From Magnetococcales bacterium (GTDB lineage Bacteria; Pseudomonadota; Magnetococcia; Magnetococcales; Magnetaquicoccaceae), in assembly GCA_015229095.1 (NCBI GenBank), contig JADGCE010000059.1, forward strand, positions 4,034-14,933: a stretch of 10,900 nucleotides of DNA, written 5' to 3'. Of the stretch, positions 1 through 6,442 are shown one piece after another. Position 1 is the first letter of the stretch. Each line of letters starts with the position of its first letter. A model generated the notes under the pieces. The model made no database searches, had not been told where the DNA came from, and saw only the letters and a list, made by a program, of their open reading frames with translations. The translations under genes and the position numbers were made by a program.

Positions 1-384
1 CGCCGGTGTCGGTGCGGTTGCCGCCGCCGGCATCGGGGCGGATGCGAGAGTCGACTCAGCCGCCTTGGTCGGGGCTGGAGCGGCTGCCGGGGGTTGCCCG
101 GTGCTGGCCACCGGGGTCGGAACCGTTTCCGGAACGGTGGGGAGGTTTTCCGGCGGTGTCACAAAAATGGAGGCAGGGGCCAGGCGGTCAAACCAGGTCG
201 ATTTTTTACCGGCAGCGGGCTCTTCGGGAGGAGGGTTGGTGACCGGTTTGGAGGTTTCAACGATCTCTGCGACGCGGTCAGGGTTCTCCAGCATATCATA
301 AACAGCAACGCCGATGATCAGGGTGAAGACCACCCCTCCCATGATCAGAAAAAGCTGTTGTTCTCGATTGGCAAGAGTGTCCAT
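1..384 (-). CDS. Membrane-anchored Pro/Ala-rich protein, 5' part only
   Basis: The minus strand is open without a stop from an ATG at 384-382 to the window edge, giving 128 codons of a longer protein. Residues 1-10 are polar (MDTLANREQQ). Residues 11-29 form one hydrophobic membrane segment (LFLIMGGVVFTLIIGVAVY). After it come an acidic stretch and a low-complexity linker rich in Pro, Ala, Thr and Val up to residue 128. This is the architecture of a bitopic inner-membrane protein with a periplasmic spacer, as in SPOR-domain or TonB-like proteins, but the C-terminal domain that would name it lies outside the window. The gene is divergent from the ACT-domain gene and their 5' ends are very close, so any promoters must lie inside each other's start regions. 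The pattern is clearly protein-like; the function is unknown. Confidence 0.7.
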   Translation of the reverse strand, partial: MDTLANREQQLFLIMGGVVFTLIIGVAVYDMLENPDRVAEIVETSKPVTNPPPEEPAAGKKSTWFDRLAPASIFVTPPENLPTVPETVPTPVASTGQPPAAAPAPTKAAESTLASAPMPAAATAPTPA

Positions 385-452
385 GGGCCGTTATGAGAGA
401 TCCTGTTTTTTTTGACTTGACGGAACTGCGTTCATTCGTTCACCCTCATGCC

Positions 453-1004
453 ATGAACCAGCGCGCCTTGTTGACTGTTGCCGGCCGGGATCGTCCCGGT
501 ATTGTCGCCCGTACCACCCAGGTACTGTTCGAGACGGGCTGCAATATCGCTGACTCCAGCATGACCCAGCTGGGGGGTGCGTTTACGGTGATGCTCGTTT
601 TGCACTTGCCCCCCGCTCTCTCCTGTGCGGCATTGGCGGCCCGGTTGCAGCCGCTGGTGGATGCCATGCGGTTGACCGTTCACGTCCACCCCCTGGAGGG
701 GGATATGGCGGCCAACTCCTCTGCAAACAGGGCGCAAAAGGCCACTCTCAGCCTGTTGGGCGCCGACCAGCCTGGGATCGTGTTTCGGACCACCCAACTG
801 CTGGCGGAGATGGGCTGCAACATTACCGACCTCTACACCCGGGTGCTGGGCAGTGCGGAGCGACCCGTCTATTCCATGGTGATCGAGGTGGAATCCAGCG
901 ACTCGTCGGAACTGCCACCGGAACTGCACCCCCGGCTGGCCCAGTTGGAAAAGCAGCTGAACGTCGAAATCAACCTGCGCATCGCAGACTCCTCCTTGAT
1001 GTAG
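453..1004 (+). CDS. GcvR-like protein with two ACT domains
   Basis: This 183-residue protein has two tandem ACT domains, at about residues 3-80 and 95-178. Each opens with the same signature: GRDRPGIVARTT followed by ETGCNIADSS, and GADQPGIVFRTT followed by EMGCNITDLYTR. The arrangement and length match GcvR, the regulator of the glycine cleavage system (about 190 residues in E. coli). Many such proteins outside enterics are uncharacterised amino-acid-binding regulators, so no symbol is given. ACT domains normally bind amino acids and pass the signal to a partner; there is no catalytic or DNA-binding domain. I place the start at ATG 453 because homologues begin close to the first ACT strand. 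An in-frame ATG at 393 would add 20 residues. Neither start has a clear Shine-Dalgarno sequence. def follows after 45 bases and is probably co-transcribed. Confidence 0.85.
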   Translation: MNQRALLTVAGRDRPGIVARTTQVLFETGCNIADSSMTQLGGAFTVMLVLHLPPALSCAALAARLQPLVDAMRLTVHVHPLEGDMAANSSANRAQKATLSLLGADQPGIVFRTTQLLAEMGCNITDLYTRVLGSAERPVYSMVIEVESSDSSELPPELHPRLAQLEKQLNVEINLRIADSSLM

Positions 1005-1049
1005 CGGCAGAGTATACCTCGTTTTTCGTGGGTGAACCAAGTCTATTCC

Positions 1050-1559
1050 ATGGCCATACTGGAGATACTGACCTACCCGGAACCGCGATTGCGGGCACAG
1101 GCCGAACCCGTCGACCGTTTCGACCGGCCGGAGCTGCAGCAACGGGTGGATGATCTGTTGCAGACCATGGCCGCATTGCCTGCCTGTGTCGGGGTGGCGG
1201 CTCCTCAAGTGGGCTATCCCTACCGACTGCTGGTGATCCAGTGCCAGAACAGCCGCAAGCCCCCTCTGGAGCATCCCGGCTTGCTGGTGGTGGGCAACCC
1301 GGAAATTCTCAGTTGGTCGGGCACGGAGGTGGGGCGGGAGGGATGCCTCTCCCTGCCGGACTATACCGGCAATGTGTTGCGTGCCCAAACCATCCAGGTG
1401 GCCTTTCAGGATCGGGATGGCCAACCGCGTCAGTTGACCTTGCAGGGGTTTGCTGCGCGGGTCATGCAGCACGAAATCGACCACCTGAACGGCACGCTGT
1501 TTACCGACCGCATTGTCAGTCGCAAAACCGACCTGTTCCCACGCAAACAGCGGCAATAA
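1050..1559 (+). CDS. def: Peptide deformylase
   Basis: Peptide deformylase removes the formyl group from the N-terminal methionine of nascent proteins at the ribosome exit, using a bound metal ion (Fe2+ in most bacteria). All three family motifs are present in this 169-residue protein: motif I CVGVAAPQ (residues 46-53), motif II EGCLS (97-101, metal ligand C99) and motif III HEIDH (141-145, metal ligands H141 and H145, catalytic E142). Motif I has Cys where the first Gly of the usual GxGxAAxQ stands. Length is normal. I chose ATG 1050 because MAILEILTYPEPRLR matches the usual beginning of the family; an in-frame GTG at 1032 would add six residues. The gene lies 45 bases behind the ACT-domain gene. 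It is not next to fmt, its most common partner. Confidence 0.95.
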   Translation: MAILEILTYPEPRLRAQAEPVDRFDRPELQQRVDDLLQTMAALPACVGVAAPQVGYPYRLLVIQCQNSRKPPLEHPGLLVVGNPEILSWSGTEVGREGCLSLPDYTGNVLRAQTIQVAFQDRDGQPRQLTLQGFAARVMQHEIDHLNGTLFTDRIVSRKTDLFPRKQRQ

Positions 1560-1576
1560 ATGCCAGCCCTTCCCCC

Positions 1577-1750
1577 TTATTGTGGCCGTTTTCCGGTTTT
1601 CTTGAGCTTGTTCATATGGCGCGACACCTGTTTGACGAAGAGTCCGAAGGTGGATGGGTCCAACAAATCAGCCGGGGGCATTTCGCCGCAGGTCCGTTCA
1701 AACTGGGCCAGGAGACGCATATCACTGTTTTCTACTGCTGGTTTACGCAT
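1577..1750 (-). CDS. Small hypothetical protein, 57 residues
   Basis: The reading frame starts at ATG 1750-1748 and is preceded by an ACAAGG ribosome site six bases upstream, which favours this start over an ATG at 1765. It encodes a charged, probably helical 57-residue protein. The N-terminal part reads MRKPAVENSDMRLLAQFERT, the middle contains CGEMPPADLLDPSTFG, and the C-terminus is basic (NKLKKTGKRPQ). There is no signal peptide, membrane segment or metal-binding motif. It converges with def, leaving 17 bases between the stop codons. I do not recognise the family. The good ribosome site, the balanced composition and the absence of any other gene in the interval make it a plausible real gene; chance remains possible at this size. 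Confidence 0.5.
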   Translation of the reverse strand: MRKPAVENSDMRLLAQFERTCGEMPPADLLDPSTFGLFVKQVSRHMNKLKKTGKRPQ

Positions 1751-1902
1751 TTTTAACCTTGTCATACAGAACGATTAACGGGTACTGGTGTGTTCTTTGA
1801 GGGGGTGGCTGCAGAGGCTGTCTCACTCGAAGCATCCCGCATGCCATTTCCAATCGCATCCCTCATGCCGACCGTGCCAGGGGCGGGCGGGGGCGCGGAG
1901 CT
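1751..1902. other. Intergenic stretch between prfA and the small ORF
   Basis: No gene is visible here. Nothing resembling a canonical Rho-independent terminator follows prfA on the minus strand; the first bases after its stop are a GC-rich run at about 1875-1900. The interval holds the imperfect direct repeat described separately, and must contain the promoter of the 57-residue ORF if that gene is expressed on its own. Confidence 0.5.
1832..1869. repeat. Imperfect 14-base direct repeat, period 24
   Basis: GCATCCCGCATGCC at 1832-1845 recurs as GCATCCCTCATGCC at 1856-1869, with one mismatch in 14. The start-to-start distance is 24 bases, a little over two helical turns, so both copies would face nearly the same side of the DNA. 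The position, between the 3' end of prfA and the 5' side of the small minus-strand ORF, would suit an operator, but no regulator is known. Confidence 0.45.
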
Positions 1903-3009
1903 TTAAAAACCCTCGCCATCGCTTAATTTTGCCAACAACTCCGCCTGGTGGTGTGCCGCCAGAGTCTCGACGATTTCTGTCAGATCTCCTTGCAGAACTT
2001 GATCCAACTTGTGCAGGGTTAGGTGAACACGATGGTCTGTCACCCGTCCCTGAGGAAAATTGTAGGTGCGAATACGCTCGGAACGATCCCCAGAGCCCAC
2101 CTGATCCCGGCGATCCTTGGAACGTTCATCGTGGGCGGCGCGCTGTTGGAGGTCGTAGAGACGGGCTTTGAGCACTTTGATGGCCTGCGCCTTGTTTTTG
2201 TGTTGGGATTTTTCATCCTGACAGATGACCACCAAACCGCTGGGCAGGTGGGTGACCCGCACGGCCGAGTCGGTGGTATTGACGCTCTGTCCGCCAGGAC
2301 CGGAGGCGCGGAAGACATCGATGCGCAGATCATCCCGCTCGTTGATCTGCACATCCACCTCGTCGGCTTCCGGCAGGATGGCCACCGTGCAGGCGGATGT
2401 GTGGATGCGTCCCCCTGCTTCGGTGACCGGCACCCGTTGCACCCGGTGTGCGCCGGATTCATACTTGAGGGCACTGTAAACCCCGCTGCCGCTGATCAAG
2501 GCGATCACCTCCCGGATTCCCCCCAGCGTGGTGACCGTGCTGCTCAGGGTCTCCATCCGCCAGCCCCGCAACTCGGCATAACGGCCATACATGCGGAACA
2601 GTTCGGCGGCAAACAGTCCCGCCTCTTCGCCACCGGTGCCGGCCCGAATTTCCAGGACAATATTTTTGCCATCGTTGGGATCTTTGGGGAGCAACAGCAA
2701 CTGAATGGCCCGCTGTTGCTGGGCGATCTCTCCTTTGAGTTGCTCGCGCTCCTCTTGGGCCATCTCCTGGATGTCGCTGTCGGGGGTGTTGAGCAGCTCC
2801 AGGGTATCCTCCATCCGCCGTTCCAGCTCCTGCAACACCTGCAGGGCTTCCACGACGGGGTTCAATTCCGCATACTCTTTGCTCAGGCGGGCGAAGAGAG
2901 CGGCGTTGCTGCCGGTCTGGGCCTGACCCAGAAGATCACTCAGTTCGGCATGACGACGAGCCATTAAATCCAATTTTTGCGACAAACCACGCGAGACATC
3001 CATACGCAA
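1903..3009 (-). CDS. prfA: Peptide chain release factor 1
   Basis: RF1 recognises the stop codons UAA and UAG in the ribosomal A site and triggers hydrolysis of the peptidyl-tRNA. The 368-residue length fits the family (about 360). The codon-recognition motif is PVT in HRVQRVPVTEAGGRIHTS, the PxT type of RF1 rather than the SPF of RF2. The catalytic loop is GPGGQSVNTTDSAVR, with the GGQ whose Gln is methylated by PrmC. The N-terminal third is helical and charged, as in RF1. The start is a TTG at 3009-3007: a GGGAAGG site lies six bases upstream of it, whereas the ATG two codons later (3003) would have a 12-base gap. hemA ends 15 bases upstream on the same strand, the conserved hemA-prfA pair. 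prmC, which often follows, is absent here. Confidence 0.96.
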   Translation of the reverse strand: MRMDVSRGLSQKLDLMARRHAELSDLLGQAQTGSNAALFARLSKEYAELNPVVEALQVLQELERRMEDTLELLNTPDSDIQEMAQEEREQLKGEIAQQQRAIQLLLLPKDPNDGKNIVLEIRAGTGGEEAGLFAAELFRMYGRYAELRGWRMETLSSTVTTLGGIREVIALISGSGVYSALKYESGAHRVQRVPVTEAGGRIHTSACTVAILPEADEVDVQINERDDLRIDVFRASGPGGQSVNTTDSAVRVTHLPSGLVVICQDEKSQHKNKAQAIKVLKARLYDLQQRAAHDERSKDRRDQVGSGDRSERIRTYNFPQGRVTDHRVHLTLHKLDQVLQGDLTEIVETLAAHHQAELLAKLSDGEGF

Positions 3010-3024
3010 ATGAGACCTTCCCGG

Positions 3025-4284
3025 TCACTCCAGTTCAAAAAGTTTGCGAACGGCATCCACATACAAGGCACCGTCCGGTTCAGCCGCCAGGAGACGCAAC
3101 TGGCTGAGAGGGGTATGTAATATTTTGTTGACCAGCAAACGGCCCAGGGTTTCCAGCCGTTTTTGCCCCTCTGGGCTGAGGTCAGGCCAACCGGCCACCA
3201 TCCGCGCCACCTCCTGGTCGCGCACGCTCTCCAACTTGTGCCGCAATGCCACCAGGGTCGGTACCACATCCAGGGTTTCCAACCACTGGCTGAAAGCGGG
3301 GATGGCTTGCAGCACCAGATTTTCGGCGGCCTGCCGCTCCTGATGCCGATCCTGCTGGTTCTCGCTGGCAATTTTGCTCAAATCATCGATATCGTACAGG
3401 AAGGCATTGTCCACGTCACTGATTTTCGGATCCAAATCCCTGGGTACGGCAATATCGATATAAAATTGGGGACGTTGCCGGCGTTTTTTCAGGGCGGCCC
3501 GTACCGACGGGGCACTCACCAGCGGGGTGGGCGAACCGGTGGAGGAGAGCACAATATCCGCCAAGGGGAGTATATCATCCAACTGCTGCAAAGCGTAGGC
3601 CTGCCCATGAAAGGTGGCTGCCAGGGCTTGTGCGTTTTGCAGGGTGCGATTGGCCACCAGAATGGTGACACCGTGGGAGAGCAGATGGCGGGCGGCCAGT
3701 TCGCACATCTCCCCGGCACCCAACAGCAAGCAGGTGTGCCCCTCCAGGTTGCCAAAAATACGCCGTGCCAAGGTAACGGCAACCGAAGCGATGGAGACCG
3801 GATGGCGGGCGATGCCGGTCTCGGTGCGGATCTGTTTGGCCACCTGAAAGGCCAGATGGAAAAACTTGTTCAGGATTGTTTTGGCCGCACCGCACTCTAC
3901 CGCTGTTCGGTAGGCCTGTTTCATCTGACCCAAAATTTGCGCTTCCCCCACCACCAGGGAGTCCAGACTGGCAGCCACCCGGATGCCGTGCCCCATGGCC
4001 TCCTTGTCCACATGGCTGTACAGGTAGGGTTGCAATTTATCCTGTTCCACCTGACGCAGGGAAGAGAGCCAACGCGCGACCGTTTCGATGCCATCTTCCG
4101 CAGAGCGGCATATCCCGTACAGCTCCACCCGGTTGCAGGTCGACAGCAAAACCCCCTCCTGCATCCCCTCCAGCGCCAGCAATTGCTCCAGAGCGGGGAC
4201 AAGCTCAGGGGCTGGAAAGGCCAACTGCTCTCGCATGGCCACAGGGGCTGTTTTATGATTAAGCCCGACAACGATGAGTTTCAT
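3025..4284 (-). CDS. hemA: Glutamyl-tRNA reductase
   Basis: This NADPH-dependent enzyme reduces glutamyl-tRNA(Glu) to glutamate-1-semialdehyde, the first committed step of tetrapyrrole synthesis by the C5 pathway. The 419-residue protein has the expected three parts. The N-terminal catalytic domain contains LNHKTAPVAMRE (residues 8-19) and the nucleophile C50 in STCNRVELY. SLDSLVVGEAQILGQMK (106-122) is the family signature. The NADPH-binding domain follows, with LLLGAGEM (186-193), and then a C-terminal helical dimerisation domain. I start at ATG 4284, where MKLIVVGLNHKTAPV matches homologues; the open frame runs 11 codons further upstream without family similarity. The hybrid kinase gene ends 71 bases upstream on the same strand. 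I see neither a clear terminator nor a clear promoter in that gap, so read-through is possible. Confidence 0.96.
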   Translation of the reverse strand: MKLIVVGLNHKTAPVAMREQLAFPAPELVPALEQLLALEGMQEGVLLSTCNRVELYGICRSAEDGIETVARWLSSLRQVEQDKLQPYLYSHVDKEAMGHGIRVAASLDSLVVGEAQILGQMKQAYRTAVECGAAKTILNKFFHLAFQVAKQIRTETGIARHPVSIASVAVTLARRIFGNLEGHTCLLLGAGEMCELAARHLLSHGVTILVANRTLQNAQALAATFHGQAYALQQLDDILPLADIVLSSTGSPTPLVSAPSVRAALKKRRQRPQFYIDIAVPRDLDPKISDVDNAFLYDIDDLSKIASENQQDRHQERQAAENLVLQAIPAFSQWLETLDVVPTLVALRHKLESVRDQEVARMVAGWPDLSPEGQKRLETLGRLLVNKILHTPLSQLRLLAAEPDGALYVDAVRKLFELE

Positions 4285-4355
4285 AGTGTGATCCGTGCAG
4301 CCCACCCGACAGGGCAACCGCTGTTCCAGTGCCGTAAAAACATGACTGCCTGCAT

Positions 4356-6002
4356 TCAGTGGTGCATGGCTGCGTGCGATGGTGCAAAGAGAAGCAGGGC
4401 ATCCAGCAGCTGTTTTTTGGTGATGGGTTTGGAAATGTGCAGATCACAACCCACGGCCTGGGTTTTTTCCACATCCTCTCGCATGGCATTGGCGGTCAGT
4501 GCCAGGATGGGTGTTGGTGAGCGGTTTTGCTGCCGCTCCCAGGTCCGGATGGTTCGGGTCGCCTGATAACCATCCATCCCAGGCATCTGAATATCCATCA
4601 AGACCAGATCAAACCGGCCTGCCTGGAACAACTGCACAGCCTGCATCCCATCCGTTGCCATCGTCAACCGGTGGGGGGTTTTTTTGAGAAAGGCTTGTAC
4701 CAGGAAACGATTTTCATCCGAATCATCAACCAGTAAAATGGCCAAACTCTCTGCTGCAGGTGGTGTTGTGGGAGAGGACTCCAGCAAACTTTTGCCATCA
4801 CACGGGGGCTCCGGCACAACGTGGATACGCAGGGGGAGTTCCACGTGAAACGTACTCCCCTGACCAGGTTGGCTGACCACCCAGATGGTGCCTGCCATTT
4901 TTTCCACCAGTTTTTGGCAAATGGAGAGCCCCAACCCCGTCCCTCCGAACCGCCGCGAGGTGGAGGTTTCCGCCTGGATAAAGGGCTGAAAAATGGTTGT
5001 CTGCCTGTCCAGGGGGATGCCAATGCCGGTATCGGCGACGGAAAAGCGCAGCAGGTGCGTTGCCGTTTGGGTCACCGAAAGCGTCACCTCCCCTCCGACC
5101 GTAAATTTGACCGCATTGGAGAGAAGATTGAGCAATATCTGCTGCACCCTTTGCGGATCTCCCAGTCGTTGCGTGGCCACTGTATCGTCCAGATGGAGGG
5201 AGAGCTGTGTCTCCTGACTCGCTGCTTTGTGTTTGAGCATCTCCGCCATATTTTCCAGTAGAAGCCTGAGGTCAAAGGTAACCTCCTCCAACTTCAATTG
5301 GCCCGCTTCGATTTTGGACAAATCCAAAATATCATTGATCAGTGCCAACAAAACCTGACCCGACCGGTTGATCACCTGCACATAATCCTGCTGCTCGTCA
5401 TTCAAGGGGCCCTCTGCCAACATCTCCCCCATACCCAGAATGGCATTCATGGGGGTGCGAATTTCGTGGCTCATGGCCGCCAGAAAACGGCTTTTTTCCG
5501 AGTTGGCCCGCTCCGCCTGGAGGATGGCCTCTTGCAGTTGCGCGTTGATGCTGCGCAATTGGTTGGCACTCTCCAACAGAGCCTCTTCCGCCCTCTTTTT
5601 TTCCAGAATGAGGGTTTGTTTTTCTAAAATCCGTGCGATGGTGCCGGGCAGCAATTCCAGATAATCGCCGCCACTCTCTTTGATGACATAATCCGCCGCC
5701 CCCAACCGCAAGGCATCGATGGCCACTTGCAAGGTGCTCACCCCGGAGACGATCACTGCAGGCGGGGATGCCGGATTTTCTATCATCCGGCGCAACACCT
5801 CCAGGCCATTCATCTGGGGCATGTTATAGTCCAATACCACCACGTCATAGGAGCTCTCTTGCAGCTTTGCCAGACCCTCCACCCCGTCCGATGCAATCTC
5901 CACCCCATAGCCACGGCGCACCAAACGACGGCGCACCAGTTCAGCCAGTGCCGCATCATCTTCCATATACAGGATGCGAGGAGCAGGAGGGGAGACGCTC
6001 AT
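4356..6002 (-). CDS. Hybrid histidine kinase, REC-HisKA-HATPase-REC
   Basis: This is a cytoplasmic signalling protein of 548 residues with no membrane segment. REC1 (about 8-125) has acidic D15/D16, phospho-acceptor D58 in VVVLDYNMP and K108. A coiled coil (about 127-172) leads to HisKA with H179 in AAMSHEIRTPMNAI. The ATPase domain shows the N box (NLLSNAVKF, N296), G1 (DTGIGIP, 324-330), F box (IFQPF) and G2 (GGTGLGLS, 353-360). REC2 (about 420-538) has D426/D427, D470 in VLMDIQMP, T503 and K525. All catalytic residues are intact. An N-terminal receiver in front of a kinase usually makes the kinase respond to another kinase. Its start codon overlaps the response regulator's stop (ATGA at 6002-5999) and has no Shine-Dalgarno of its own, so translation is probably coupled. 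There is no Hpt or output domain. Confidence 0.93.
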   Translation of the reverse strand: MSVSPPAPRILYMEDDAALAELVRRRLVRRGYGVEIASDGVEGLAKLQESSYDVVVLDYNMPQMNGLEVLRRMIENPASPPAVIVSGVSTLQVAIDALRLGAADYVIKESGGDYLELLPGTIARILEKQTLILEKKRAEEALLESANQLRSINAQLQEAILQAERANSEKSRFLAAMSHEIRTPMNAILGMGEMLAEGPLNDEQQDYVQVINRSGQVLLALINDILDLSKIEAGQLKLEEVTFDLRLLLENMAEMLKHKAASQETQLSLHLDDTVATQRLGDPQRVQQILLNLLSNAVKFTVGGEVTLSVTQTATHLLRFSVADTGIGIPLDRQTTIFQPFIQAETSTSRRFGGTGLGLSICQKLVEKMAGTIWVVSQPGQGSTFHVELPLRIHVVPEPPCDGKSLLESSPTTPPAAESLAILLVDDSDENRFLVQAFLKKTPHRLTMATDGMQAVQLFQAGRFDLVLMDIQMPGMDGYQATRTIRTWERQQNRSPTPILALTANAMREDVEKTQAVGCDLHISKPITKKQLLDALLLFAPSHAAMHH

Positions 6003-6442
6003 GTGCAGCAGGGCAGGGCGAGAATGTTGATAAAGAGTCCCATGTTCTGGATGGTCTTCGCGAATTCCACAGGATTGACCGGTTTGGTGACAAAATTATT
6101 GCAACCCAAATCATAGCAGCGCTGGATTTCGCGGGGATCATCCGTGGTGGTCAAAATAATCACGGGAATGACCCGGCACGCCTCGTGGGTCTTCATCTCC
6201 CGGATGACCTGATAGCCATCCACCTCCGGCATATTCAAGTCGAGGAGAATCAGAAGGTGATCGGGGCGCGGGTGGTTGGCATAGGTGCCACGGCCAAACA
6301 GATAATCCAGGGCTTCGCGGCCATTGCGAAGACGCAAAACCGGGTTGCTCACACCACAGCGGCGCAGGTTGCGCTCGATCAAGGTGGCATGGGCATCCTC
6401 ATCCTCCACCATCAGGATCGTGACAGGCTGCATCTCTCCCAT
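5999..6442 (-). CDS. Single-domain response regulator, Rcp1-like
   Basis: This 147-residue protein is essentially one receiver domain. Acidic residues E13 and D14 lie in ILMVEDEDAH, the phospho-acceptor is D68 in LLDLNMPEVDGYQ, the switch Thr is in ILTTTDDP (about 98-100), and the conserved Lys is K120 in FVTKPVNP. The spacing, with a longer loop before the phospho-acceptor (YLFGRGTYANHPRPD) and the TTTDDPREI segment, is typical of the Rcp1 group first known as partners of cyanobacterial phytochromes. There is no output domain, so it probably acts as a phosphotransfer intermediate or through protein contacts. Start ATG 6442 directly follows the TAG stop of the upstream kinase and is served by an AGGGGAG ribosome site inside that gene's end. 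An alternative Met three codons later is worse placed. Confidence 0.92.
   Translation of the reverse strand: MGEMQPVTILMVEDEDAHATLIERNLRRCGVSNPVLRLRNGREALDYLFGRGTYANHPRPDHLLILLDLNMPEVDGYQVIREMKTHEACRVIPVIILTTTDDPREIQRCYDLGCNNFVTKPVNPVEFAKTIQNMGLFINILALPCCT

Noticed and set aside
6..396. Three short plus-strand ORFs at the left edge
   Set aside because: The minus strand carries a continuous frame with a membrane segment and linker, which explains the region better.
432..1556. Long minus-strand ORF of 374 codons
   Set aside because: It is the shadow of the ACT-domain and deformylase genes, which have full family motifs on the plus strand.
2023..2967. 314-codon plus-strand ORF
   Set aside because: It is antisense to prfA, whose GGQ and PVT motifs are clear. 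The composition is typical of a shadow frame in GC-rich DNA.
4285..4355. Terminator or promoter between the hybrid kinase and hemA
   Set aside because: Only a weak GCCC/GGGC pairing without a T run and no convincing -35/-10 pair could be found.
3163..4566. 467-codon plus-strand ORF
   Set aside because: It is antisense to hemA and the end of the hybrid kinase, with no recognisable domain.
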